This document shows, piece by piece, positions 17,462-25,696 of a stretch of DNA of 64,000 bases (positions are counted from its first letter, which is position 1; every line of letters begins with the position of its first letter). The notes under the pieces are model-generated. The model saw only the letters and a list, made by a program, of their open reading frames with translations. It ran no database searches and was not told where the DNA came from. The translations under genes and the position numbers were made by a program. Source of the stretch: Kitasatospora humi (GTDB lineage Bacteria; Actinomycetota; Actinomycetes; Streptomycetales; Streptomycetaceae); NCBI RefSeq assembly GCF_020907985.1, contig NZ_JAJJPA010000007.1:1-64000 (forward strand), in the 5' to 3' direction.

Positions 17462-18505
17462 TTACTCAGGTCTCAGTTCTTCGATCGTCAGGACGGACGT
17501 GGAGCCCCCGATGAGGGCGGCGCTCTGCACCCACGCGAAGGTCTGCCGTAGGCCCTCCGCCAGCGAGACGCGCGGCTCCCAGTCCAGCTCGGTCCGCGCC
17601 ACGGAGATATCCGGGCAGCGACGTTTCGGGTCGTCGGTCGGCAGGGTAACGAACGTGATCGGTGACGATGAGGCCGTCATGACGCGGATTTCCTCGGCCA
17701 GTCGCAGCACACTGATCTCGCTCGGGCTACCGATGTTGACCGGCGCCGGGCATCCACATGCCGCAGCCGCGAGCAGGCCTTCCACGGTGTCATCCACGTA
17801 GCACAGCGATCGGGTTTGGCTGCCGTCGCCTGCGACCGTGATCGGCTCGCCGGAGCGGGCCTGTTGAAGGAAGGCGGGAACCACTCGGCCGTCGTCACAA
17901 CGCATCCGCGGGCCGTACGTGTCGAAGATCCTCACGATCACGGTGTCCACGCGCCCCGCCGTCCGGTAGCAGGTGGTCAGCGCTTCCGCATAGCGCTTGG
18001 CCTCGTCGTAGACGCTGCGCGGCCCAACGGGATTGACGTTGCCCCAGTACCACTCGGGCTGTGGATGGACCTGCGGGTCGCCGTAGACCGCGGAGGTCGA
18101 GGCCAGCAGCAGCCGGGCCTGCTTCGCCTGGGCAAGGTCCAGCATGTTCAGCGTGCCCTGGGCGCCGGCCTTGATCGCGCCCAGAGGCAGGCACGCGCAG
18201 TCCAGCGGGGACGCTGGCGACGCGAGATGGAACACGTAGTCGAGCGGGCCGGCGATCTCGAACGGCGTGCTGATGTCGTGCGATTCAAAGGAGAACCGGC
18301 TGTTGGGCAGTGCAGTGAAGAGGTTCCCGATCCGCCCTGTGGTCAGGTTGTCGACTCCAATGACCTCCGCGCCGAGGGCAAGGAGGAGCTCGCACAAGTG
18401 CGAGCCGATGAAGCCTGCGGCCCCAGCAACCAGGACCCTGCGGTGCTCGAAGGCCACCGCAAGCGCAGAGGAGCGGGCAGGGGGTAACACAGCAGGCGAC
18501 GTCAT
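17462..18505 (-). CDS. Extended SDR nucleotide-sugar epimerase/decarboxylase, UDP-xylose synthase-like
   Basis: 347 aa. VLVAGAAGFIGSHLCELLL is the NAD-binding motif and SVYDEAKRYAEAL the YxxxK catalytic motif. NPVGPRSVYDEAKR, VRIFDTYGPRMRCDDGRVV and TRSLCYVDDTVEGL closely follow UDP-glucuronate decarboxylases (UXS), which make UDP-xylose. GGAGAC precedes the ATG at 18503-18505. It lies upstream of the pterin synthase-like gene with a 94-nt gap. There is no glycosyltransferase nearby in the island, so its product use is unknown. Confidence 0.87.
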   Translation of the reverse strand: MTSPAVLPPARSSALAVAFEHRRVLVAGAAGFIGSHLCELLLALGAEVIGVDNLTTGRIGNLFTALPNSRFSFESHDISTPFEIAGPLDYVFHLASPASPLDCACLPLGAIKAGAQGTLNMLDLAQAKQARLLLASTSAVYGDPQVHPQPEWYWGNVNPVGPRSVYDEAKRYAEALTTCYRTAGRVDTVIVRIFDTYGPRMRCDDGRVVPAFLQQARSGEPITVAGDGSQTRSLCYVDDTVEGLLAAAACGCPAPVNIGSPSEISVLRLAEEIRVMTASSSPITFVTLPTDDPKRRCPDISVARTELDWEPRVSLAEGLRQTFAWVQSAALIGGSTSVLTIEELRPE

Positions 18506-18574
18506 AGCCGTCTCCGTTCTTGGACAGGTCCGGCCCAGGGGCTGGCCTTCACAACCTGGTTGAGCCCGTTGGCT

Positions 18575-19063
18575 TCAGTTGGCCTCGGGACGCGGACGGG
18601 GCAGGATGCAGCTGATCTGCTTGCCGATGGGGCTCGGCTCAACGCTCCACCCCGGCGCGATGGCGTCGAGGATCCACAGTCCACGCCCGGTCTCGGCCGT
18701 CACGTTGTCCGGCAGCTGCCGGCTTCGACGGGGAACCACGCTGGGCTCAGGATCATGGACCTGGACCTTGACCTCCTCGGCATCGTTCACGACCCGCACG
18801 ACGACCGGGGCCCACGGACCGCACAACCGCACGGCGTTGCCCACGAGTTCGCTGGCAACCAGCCGCGCGCTGTCTGCGGTGTCCTCATCGACGCCAGCGC
18901 CCGTAACCGCTTTGAAGACGTGGCTCCGCATCGCCTGAACGTGCTCGCGACTGGCGCTCATGTGGAGGACGAAGCCGTCCGGTTGGGGCTGAAGGTAGAA
19001 CCCGAGCGTGGCGAGGTCCAGCTCCGGCGTCGCCGACCGGGATTCGTTCTGCTCTTCGATCAT
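18575..19063 (-). CDS. RsbW/AbaA-locus-type ATP-binding protein
   Basis: 162-aa HATPase_c protein: N-box LVASELVGNAVRLCG and G-box TGRGLWILDAIAP. It is transcribed away from an XRE-DUF5753/DUF397 pair, the arrangement of WhiJ/AbaA-type developmental cassettes that are multiplied in streptomycetes. GGGGAG precedes the ATG at 19061-19063. Probably a small regulatory ATPase acting with the divergent pair; the target is unknown. Confidence 0.83.
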   Translation of the reverse strand: MIEEQNESRSATPELDLATLGFYLQPQPDGFVLHMSASREHVQAMRSHVFKAVTGAGVDEDTADSARLVASELVGNAVRLCGPWAPVVVRVVNDAEEVKVQVHDPEPSVVPRRSRQLPDNVTAETGRGLWILDAIAPGWSVEPSPIGKQISCILPRPRPEAN

Positions 19064-19198
19064 GACGTGCTCCCCACTCGAAAGAGCCTGCGAACAGCGG
19101 AGATTCAGGCGCGTGGCTCTCGCGGCGGATCAGAAGGCGTTGCGGCCAAGGGATGTCGTTCAAGTCCTGCGGGTCAGCGCAGGGCACAGCGGATGACA

Positions 19199-19236
19199 CG
19201 AAGCGAGATCACTCCATCACGCTTCGCTATCGATAG
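19199..19236. promoter_or_regulatory. Candidate operator region of the WhiJ-type cassette
   Basis: In the divergent intergenic region: inverted repeat cgaagcg (19199-19205) with cgcttcg (19220-19226), abutting a perfect palindrome ctatcgatag at 19227-19236. The position suits autoregulation by the XRE protein. This is inference only. Confidence 0.45.
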
Positions 19237-19325
19237 ACAGGATGCCCTCCGAGAGGGAAATGGACAACATGTCCCGCCTAGATTCCTCAGTTCGGTTGTA
19301 CTCGACCCCTGGGGGAGGACAGACT

Positions 19326-20204
19326 GTGCCCATGGCGCCCAAGCGAAGCCCCGCACTCAAGTCCGTGTATCGCCGTCAACTTGCGTCGAAGCTGAAAGAG
19401 TTGCGCGAGCGAGCGGACTTGACGATGGCTGAGGTGGCAGCGGCGATCGAGGTCAACCAGGGTTCACTCAGCCGCATCGAGAGCGGTGACCGCGGCACCA
19501 CCCCGGTCCTCGTCAAAGCCATGCTCGACTGCTACGGCGTCACCGACCCGGTCGTCCGGGACGACGTCCTGGACCTGGTCCGAGCAGACGCCGCGCAGCG
19601 CCAGCAGTGGTGGCGCAAGTACTCCGCCGTCATCAACACTACCCGCTACGGCGGTTACCTCGCGTTGGAGTCCAGCGCGATCTCGCTGCACAACTACGAG
19701 CCCACCTTGATGCCCGGCCTGCTCCAGACCGAGGAGTACGCGCGCCAGGTCATCACCGCTATGCGCGTGGACCTCACGCCCGAGCAGGTCGAGGACCTCG
19801 TGAAGGTCCGCATGGCGCGCAAGAAGCTTCTCGACGGCGCCGATCCGTGCAAGTTGTGGGCGGTCATCGACGAAGCGGCGATCCGCCGCATCGAGGACTC
19901 ACCGGCGGTCCTCAAGGGGCAGCTGGAGCATCTCATCGTGATGGGTGACCGGATGAACGTCACCATCCAGCTGATGCCGTTCAGCGCTGGATTCCACCCT
20001 GGCCTGGACGGTTCCTTCGTGCTCATGGGCTTCGCACCACCGAACCCGGATGTCGTGTGGGTGGAGAATGGCCCCAACTCGGTGTACTTCGAGGGGTCAG
20101 CCGACGTGGAGCGGTACACCGGGGTCTTCGACCACCTGCGGGCCCGTGCCCTCGGTCCACCCGAGACCCGCAGCAGGATCTACCGCATGATCGAGGAGTT
20201 GTAA
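19326..20204 (+). CDS. XRE-family regulator with DUF5753 (WhiJ-like)
   Basis: 292 aa. The N-terminal helix-turn-helix covers about residues 15-70 (LKELRERADLTMAEVAAAIE, then NQGSLSRIESGDRG). The remainder is the DUF5753 ligand-like domain, with the characteristic LMPGLLQTEEYAR and MRVDLTPEQVEDLVKVRM and a C-terminal RARALGPPETRS. The GTG at 19326 has GGAGG at a 7-nt distance. It is followed without gap by a DUF397 gene. By analogy with WhiJ, the DUF397 partner is expected to relieve DNA binding. Confidence 0.9.
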   Translation: MPMAPKRSPALKSVYRRQLASKLKELRERADLTMAEVAAAIEVNQGSLSRIESGDRGTTPVLVKAMLDCYGVTDPVVRDDVLDLVRADAAQRQQWWRKYSAVINTTRYGGYLALESSAISLHNYEPTLMPGLLQTEEYARQVITAMRVDLTPEQVEDLVKVRMARKKLLDGADPCKLWAVIDEAAIRRIEDSPAVLKGQLEHLIVMGDRMNVTIQLMPFSAGFHPGLDGSFVLMGFAPPNPDVVWVENGPNSVYFEGSADVERYTGVFDHLRARALGPPETRSRIYRMIEEL

Positions 20205-20435
20205 GTGAGCACCACCAAGCCCAACCCGGCCGAGCTGGACTTCTCCGGCGTCACCTGGGAGAAGAGCCCATTCAGTGGGGGCAGCGACAACTGTGTGGAG
20301 TTCGGCGTCGTCGGCACGCTCATCGCTGTTCGGGACTCCAAGCGCCCTGAGCAGACGCCGCTGGTGTACACCCGCGACGAAATCAAGGCCATGATCCTCG
20401 GCGCGAAGGCCGGCGCCTTCGATCACCTCGTCTGA
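20205..20435 (+). CDS. DUF397 protein paired with the XRE regulator
   Basis: 76 aa. The DUF397 pattern is present: WEKSPFSGGSDNCVEFGVVG, then IAVRDSKRPEQTPLVYTRDE. GTG starts right after the TAA of the regulator, so the two are coupled. It is an acidic small partner of WhiJ-type repressors. Confidence 0.9.
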   Translation: MSTTKPNPAELDFSGVTWEKSPFSGGSDNCVEFGVVGTLIAVRDSKRPEQTPLVYTRDEIKAMILGAKAGAFDHLV

Positions 20436-20473
20436 CGGCAGCGCGCCGTCGCCCGGACGATCAGCGCGAGAGA

Positions 20474-20512
20474 GCCGTGGCCGGTCCCAGTCTCGGTGGG
20501 GCCGGCCACGGC
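20474..20512. terminator. Bidirectional hairpin between convergent genes
   Basis: About 16-bp stem (core 11 bp: 20474-20484 with 20502-20512, arm gccgtggccgg) and a 7-nt loop, placed between the DUF397 gene and the convergent STAND gene. Confidence 0.75.
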
Positions 20513-20632
20513 CATCCTTCCAGAGAAGGCCGCTTCAGTCCGGGGCCCGGTGAAAACCACGCCGCCCCGGCCTCGCCAAGCTGATCATTCGGCGAGACTC
20601 AACTTCGTCCGGACGCTGATGCACGAGCGCGG

Positions 20633-22987
20633 TCAAGAACCGAGAATCGGCCGAACTCGCTCCACATCCGAGTCATTCGGCCCATACAGGCGCACGCAAT
20701 CGGCCAGGTTCTGGCTCAGCATCAGCCGCGCCTCGTCAATCTGACCTGCAGCCGCGAGGCGCTCGGCGAGCAGGACGCGGGCCTTTACGGCAAGGGGGTG
20801 GTCCACTCCCAGAAGCCTCTCGCGGCCCTCGACGGCCTCCCGCATGGTCTGGACCGCCTCCTCGTGGTTGCCGCAGAGCATCAACGCCCAGCTGAGTACC
20901 AGCTTCGCCGAGTACACCAGCGGGTGCTCCGGCCCCAAAACGCGGATGCGCCCTTCGAGCGCATGCTCGGCCGCCGCCCGTGCGTCTTGAGGGGTCCCGG
21001 CGTGCAGCAGCCCGAACGCGTAGTTGCTGTAGGCGATCACGGTGACCGGGTGCTCCGGGCCCAGGAAACGCTCGCAGTCGGCCACCGTCGTCTGGCCGGC
21101 GCGTGTGAACTCCTCCAACTCCCCGGCCTGGGCCAGGAACTCCAGGATCAGGGCGCGGCTGCGGAGAGTCTCCGGGGCTCCCTCCCCGAGAGAACGCTGC
21201 TGGCCTGCGATCGCGCGTCGCAGGAGGGTCAGGCTTTCCGCGTACCGGCTGAGCAGGAACAGCACCATGGCCAGTGCGACGCTCGTCAGCAGGGTGTCCG
21301 GGTGGTCGGGCCCGAGGACTCGCTCGCGGTCGGTGAGAACCGTCCGAAGGAGGTCCTCGGCCTGCTGGAGCCGGCCAAGGCGTTGCAGTGATTCACCAGC
21401 TTGGTGACGGGCTGCCAGTGTGTCGGGGTGGTCGGGCCCTTCCAGGCGCTGCGATGTGTCGGCTGCCGCGTTGGCCAGGGCCAGGGCCGCCTCATAATCG
21501 CCGGCGTCGTGGACTTGAGCGGCTACGCGTACTGCCAGGCGGGCTGCCCCAGAAGCGGTCTCGGAGGTCGTGCGACGCAGTAGTGCTGCGACGTGCGGCA
21601 CCAGCAGGCGCAGACGCTCCCTGCCGCCACCGGGCGAGGCCCCATCCGGCAAGGCGGAGTTGAGCAGCTGGAGCGCCGCCTTGATCAGAATCTGGTGCTG
21701 CTGGGCGGGAGTTGCCGAAGCCACGCTGTCGAGCAGGACACCGTGGGACTGAATGCAACGCGTGGGCGGCACGTTGTCGCCCAGCGGGATCTCGACGAGG
21801 CTCGACAGGGAATGGTCGAGGAGGGCGCGTAGGCTTGCTTCGAGCTGGGTGCTGTCCAGCGCGGGGTCTGCGCGGTCAAGGCCGGCGGCGTTGACGGCGG
21901 TGCGGGCCAGGACGGCGAGGGGCAGTGGCTCCGGCCCCCAGCAGGCGAGCAGCCTCAACAGCGTGGTGGCCTGTGGAAGTCCGCGGTCGGCGAGCGTGTC
22001 CAGCGTGATCTGCCAGGTGCGGCTGACCAGTTGGCTGTGCCCTCGCGAGGTGCTGCCGGGTGGGGCGCCCTCGTCGACGAGGCTGGTTGTTTCCTCACGA
22101 AGCCGCTCGTCGTACTCGCTCATCGTCCATGACTCCAGGAGTTGGTGGGCCAGATAGGAGCCGGCCAGGGTCAGGGCCAGCGGCAGGCAACCGAGGGTGC
22201 GCGCAACCTGCTCCGCCTCATCGCGGTTGCCCGCCTCCGGTGCGAGGTCCCGCAGCACCTCGGCGGCGGCTTCGAGCGGCAGGACGTCGATCTTGTGCCG
22301 CACGGTCGTGTGCCACAGCGGCGATGTGGCGTGTCGCGACGTCACGACGACCGTGCCCATCGGGCTCGTCCTCAGCCATCCACCCTCGTCCAGAACCGAC
22401 GGGTCGTCAGCGTTGTCGATCACCAGCAGCCACGGCTGCGGCGAGTGGTCCAAGTAGTGCCAGACCAGGTCGGCGGCGGCGCGCTGTCCACTGTGTGCGG
22501 CGACAAGTTCACCCGAATCAGCGCCGCGGTCCGCCGCCACGGCGAGCATCCCCGCGCGCAAGGTCATCCGGTCGGACGCGTTGACCCACAGACCGATCCG
22601 GCCGTTGCCGACCGACTCTTGGAAGAGCGTGTAGGCCACCGCCGTTTTGCCGCTGCCGCCCATGCCGTGGAGCAGGTGGATGAGTCCGTCGCCTCCGGAT
22701 CGCGGCACGCGCAGCTCACGCATCAGCTCACGCCGGTCACGGAGGATGCGAGGCGGGCGTTCGACCAGCGGCATGCGCACCGTGTCGGGCCCCGGCCATC
22801 GCGGCGTCGTACCGGCACTGGTAGGGCCCACCTGTACCCAGGGCAGCAACTCTTGGGATCCGTAGTGGTGGTGATGTTCGGTGATCAGCTGATCCCTGGC
22901 CGCCTGGTACACCCGTCCCTGTCCGGACGCTTCACCCTCGAAGTGCGGACCGACCGCACCGCGCCAGTTCTCAATGTCGCGGCTCAT
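20633..22987 (-). CDS. STAND (NB-ARC/TPR) NTPase with N-terminal amyloid-like motif
   Basis: 784 aa. Residues 21-37 carry SGQGRVYQAARDQLITE. NB-ARC follows: Walker A LLHGMGGSGKTAVA (about 108-115), Walker B PWLLVIDNADD (about 186-195), sensor-like TVVVTSRHATSPLW and GLPL-type CLPLALTLAGSYLA. The C-terminal half is tetratricopeptide repeats with the recurring GPDHPDTL/GPEHPL spacing, as in bacterial NLR-like receptors. The ATG at 22985-22987 overlaps the stop of the upstream small gene (ATGA). That gene ends in the same motif, so the pair probably signals by motif templating on target recognition. Likely a defence or programmed-death switch; the function is inferred. Confidence 0.88.
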   Translation of the reverse strand: MSRDIENWRGAVGPHFEGEASGQGRVYQAARDQLITEHHHHYGSQELLPWVQVGPTSAGTTPRWPGPDTVRMPLVERPPRILRDRRELMRELRVPRSGGDGLIHLLHGMGGSGKTAVAYTLFQESVGNGRIGLWVNASDRMTLRAGMLAVAADRGADSGELVAAHSGQRAAADLVWHYLDHSPQPWLLVIDNADDPSVLDEGGWLRTSPMGTVVVTSRHATSPLWHTTVRHKIDVLPLEAAAEVLRDLAPEAGNRDEAEQVARTLGCLPLALTLAGSYLAHQLLESWTMSEYDERLREETTSLVDEGAPPGSTSRGHSQLVSRTWQITLDTLADRGLPQATTLLRLLACWGPEPLPLAVLARTAVNAAGLDRADPALDSTQLEASLRALLDHSLSSLVEIPLGDNVPPTRCIQSHGVLLDSVASATPAQQHQILIKAALQLLNSALPDGASPGGGRERLRLLVPHVAALLRRTTSETASGAARLAVRVAAQVHDAGDYEAALALANAAADTSQRLEGPDHPDTLAARHQAGESLQRLGRLQQAEDLLRTVLTDRERVLGPDHPDTLLTSVALAMVLFLLSRYAESLTLLRRAIAGQQRSLGEGAPETLRSRALILEFLAQAGELEEFTRAGQTTVADCERFLGPEHPVTVIAYSNYAFGLLHAGTPQDARAAAEHALEGRIRVLGPEHPLVYSAKLVLSWALMLCGNHEEAVQTMREAVEGRERLLGVDHPLAVKARVLLAERLAAAGQIDEARLMLSQNLADCVRLYGPNDSDVERVRPILGS

Positions 22988-23403
22988 CCCTCGGTGATGT
23001 GCTGGTCGCGGCCGGCTTGGTACACGCGACCGTGCCCGGACGCCGTTGCGTGCATGCTGATTCCATCTGCTGCAGGCTGCCCGGCATCGGCGGGGGCGAG
23101 TTCCTCCAAGAAGCGGCGCAACTCCTCCGCCAGCGCGGGTTCGGCTACGAGTAGCCGCCGCAGCCGACTCTGCCACTCCGCAGTGAGCTCGCTCTCGCTG
23201 AGCTCGTCTCCGGCATGGCGGGCGGCAACCAGCTCCTCCCGTGTGGCATCGAGCTGGTCCGCGAGTTGGTCCGCCCGTTCCGGGTGGACGCGACGCCACA
23301 GCGCCACCAGTCCATCCCGAGCCCTGTTCCAGGTGTCCGTGGCCATCAACGTGACCACCGTGGTGCCCGCGGTCCTGGCGAGGTCGACCACCTGCGGATC
23401 CAT
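22984..23403 (-). CDS. Bell-like small helical effector with C-terminal amyloid-like motif
   Basis: 139 aa, almost wholly helical. The N-terminal 35 residues form an amphipathic/hydrophobic helix (TAGTTVVTLMATDTWNRARD). A charged helical bundle follows (DQLDATREELVAARHAGDEL, then EWQSRLRRLLVAEPALAEEL). Residues 122-139 are SGHGRVYQAGRDQHITEG, matching the N-terminal motif of the STAND partner. The layout fits the Bell-domain effectors found beside NLR-like genes in actinobacteria, which are thought to attack membranes when their C-terminal motif is templated. Start ATG at 23401-23403. The domain name is from memory of the family. Confidence 0.8.
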   Translation of the reverse strand: MDPQVVDLARTAGTTVVTLMATDTWNRARDGLVALWRRVHPERADQLADQLDATREELVAARHAGDELSESELTAEWQSRLRRLLVAEPALAEELRRFLEELAPADAGQPAADGISMHATASGHGRVYQAGRDQHITEG

Positions 23404-23635
23404 CTATCCCCCACATCTGCTCACGGCATGTGGCAAGGCCGCGACCCGGTGCTACCGATCTACCTTAGGGCTTTGCCTACCCCATCCACGGGAGGCCGAA
23501 CGACTCTGGCCGAATCTGGCGGGTCCTCATGCCCTACCTCTATAAGGGTTGCGACGCCGCGCGGTGAAGGGTTGGGTGTCACTCGCTGCTCTCGATGAGA
23601 AGCGATCTGCGATGCAACCGATTCAGGAGGCACGT
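23404..23635. promoter_or_regulatory. Divergent intergenic region, STAND operon / DUF397-MFS operon
   Basis: 232 bases between divergent genes. The stretch ctctataagggttg near 23538-23551 is AT-richer and could be part of a promoter. No gene is supported. Confidence 0.35.
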
Positions 23636-23854
23636 ATGAGGAACCCGGACTTCAGCGCCGGACGCTGGCGCAAGGCAAGCGGAAGTGGCGAGACCGGCTG
23701 TGTCGAAGTGACGTACCAGGACGGCTGGATCGGCGTCCGCGACACCAAGAGCAACGGCAACGGCCCCGTGCTCGCGTTCACCGAACACGAGTGGCAGACC
23801 TTCCTCGACGGCGCACACAACGGCGAGTTCGCGCTGGACCAACTCGCCGACTGA
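23636..23854 (+). CDS. DUF397 protein
   Basis: 72 aa with the DUF397 pattern (GRWRKASGSGETGCVEVTYQ, GVRDTKSNGNGPVLAFTEHE). Start ATG at 23636 has an excellent AGGAGG five bases upstream. It has no XRE gene adjacent and is followed 23 bases later by an MFS exporter, so it probably acts with the WhiJ-type regulator elsewhere, possibly the one at 19326. Confidence 0.88.
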   Translation: MRNPDFSAGRWRKASGSGETGCVEVTYQDGWIGVRDTKSNGNGPVLAFTEHEWQTFLDGAHNGEFALDQLAD

Positions 23855-23877
23855 CAACAGATCCAGGAGGCCTGGCC

Positions 23878-25086
23878 ATGACGCGAGTAGAGGACGCGCG
23901 CCCCACACGCACGACCGGCGGGGTGGCGCCGCTGCTCGCGTCGACCGGGATCTCCGTCACCGGAGACGGAGCCTTCCTGGCCGCAGCCCCACTGCTGGCC
24001 GCCTCGCTGACCCGCAACCCGCTCGAAGTCTCCAGCGTCACGGCAGCCTTCTACGCACCCTGGCTCGTGGCAGGCCTGCCCGCCGGCGCCTTGGCAGACC
24101 GCTGGCCACGGCGGGCCGTCATGATCAGTGCCGACCTCACCCGGGCGGCGGTGCTGTCCGCTCTCGCTCTCGTGATCGCTACCGGCCACGCGAGCCTGCC
24201 CCTGTTGATCACCGCGATCCTGCTCGTGGGTGTCGCGCAGTGCTTCTTCGACTCGGCGTCACAGGCCGTCATCCCCACGCTGATCGAACGCAACAAGGAG
24301 GCGCTCGCCCGGACCAACGGCCGCTACTGGGCAATCGACACGGTCGGCCGGTCACTGGCCGGCCCACCGCTCGGAACTGCAACGTTCGCGGTGAACAGGC
24401 TGCTGCCGTTCGCGGCAGACGCGTTCTCGTTCGTCGCCTCCGCGTTGTGCATCAGCCGACTCCCTCGACTGCCCGCTGCGAGCAAGCAACCGGAACCACT
24501 GACCGCCGCGATCCGTACCGGCCTCCAGCACCTCCGCTCCACGCCGGAGCTACGAGTCCTTTCCGCCACCCTGGCGACCTACAACTACGCCTACAACATC
24601 GCCTTCGCCACGTTCGTGCTCTACGCGACGCGCACCCTGCACGTGGCAGACGCCGGGTACGGTCTCCTGCTCGCCACGGCCGCAGTCGGCGGCATCCTGG
24701 CTGGCTGGCGCGCCGCCCCCCTCACCCGCCGCCTCTCCTACCGGCAGGTCGTGGCCATCGCCTGCCTCGCCCAGGGCGTCGTATGGTTCGGCATCGCCCT
24801 ACTGCCGAACATCTTCGCCGCAGGGGTTTTCCTGATGCTCCTGGGAGCCGCTTCCTCTCTCATCAGCGTCGCCGCCAGCTCGGGCCGGCAAGCGATGACA
24901 CCAGACCACCTACTGGGCCGCGTCGTCTCGGTGTTCCGCTTCTTCGGCGTCGGAGCAGCCGCCCTCGGCGCCCTCACCGGCGGCGCCATCGCCAGTGCAG
25001 CAGGACTCCGTGCTCCGCTGTGGATAGCCGCGATCATTCTGGGCATTGCTGCATCGGTCACCTGGCCATGGCGTAGGCAGCGATGA
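23878..25086 (+). CDS. MFS transporter (multidrug/macrolide efflux-like)
   Basis: 402 aa with about 12 hydrophobic segments. Motif A follows helix 2 as GALADRWPRRAVMISADLTR, and the protein ends in a basic tail WPWRRQR. The family resembles tetracycline/macrolide exporters of the MefA/ENTS type. AGGAGG precedes the ATG at 23878-23880. It is co-transcribed with the small DUF397 gene; the substrate is unknown. Confidence 0.87.
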   Translation: MTRVEDARPTRTTGGVAPLLASTGISVTGDGAFLAAAPLLAASLTRNPLEVSSVTAAFYAPWLVAGLPAGALADRWPRRAVMISADLTRAAVLSALALVIATGHASLPLLITAILLVGVAQCFFDSASQAVIPTLIERNKEALARTNGRYWAIDTVGRSLAGPPLGTATFAVNRLLPFAADAFSFVASALCISRLPRLPAASKQPEPLTAAIRTGLQHLRSTPELRVLSATLATYNYAYNIAFATFVLYATRTLHVADAGYGLLLATAAVGGILAGWRAAPLTRRLSYRQVVAIACLAQGVVWFGIALLPNIFAAGVFLMLLGAASSLISVAASSGRQAMTPDHLLGRVVSVFRFFGVGAAALGALTGGAIASAAGLRAPLWIAAIILGIAASVTWPWRRQR

Positions 25087-25511
25087 GCTTCATCGCCCAG
25101 CCGCACTGGGCGCCGGATCAACCGACAGCACAATCAACGCGGGTTGGGCCACCTCCTGTCGCGCAGTGTCAGCCGACAGACCCCATGACCAGTTGACGCA
25201 CCGCGCCGATGTGCTCAGTTTGCTCATACACCCAAGACAGTCATTTCACACCAGCGCACACGATTTGCTGACCGTCACCCGCAACACCGGTCGCCACATC
25301 GATCAGCCGGAACCCGCCGACCTTGACTATGGCGAGATGCTGAGTGGCATGACGGCTCGTGCTGCGAACGCCAGCTTCACCACTCCCCTTATGATCTGCA
25401 AATGGCGAAGCCGACGTACCATCAGGGCATACCCCCTACATAGGCACTGATCTGTGTCCCGCAAATCACCAAGGCTTTGCAAAGCCGCTCCAACACCGCA
25501 GGCCAGGAAGT
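25087..25511 (+). other. Gene-free stretch and probable CRISPR leader
   Basis: 425 bases with no supported gene and lower GC than its neighbours. A perfect 14-bp palindrome ggctttgcaaagcc lies at 25473-25486, 25 nt before the first CRISPR repeat. Since repeats degenerate rightward, the leader should be on this side. Confidence 0.5.
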
Positions 25512-25696
25512 GTCCTCCCCGCGCGAGCGGGGGTCAGCCGCTGATGGGCGCCCAGTCGTTCGCCCTTGCCGCGTCCGCCCCGCGCGAGCGGGGGGCAGCC
25601 GGAGATGACCCGTGTCGGCGGCGGCTGAAGCGTGACCCACTTTGGTCGGTTGAGTTCTGACCCTTTTGCGCCCTTTTGCGTCGTCGGTGGTTGTGT

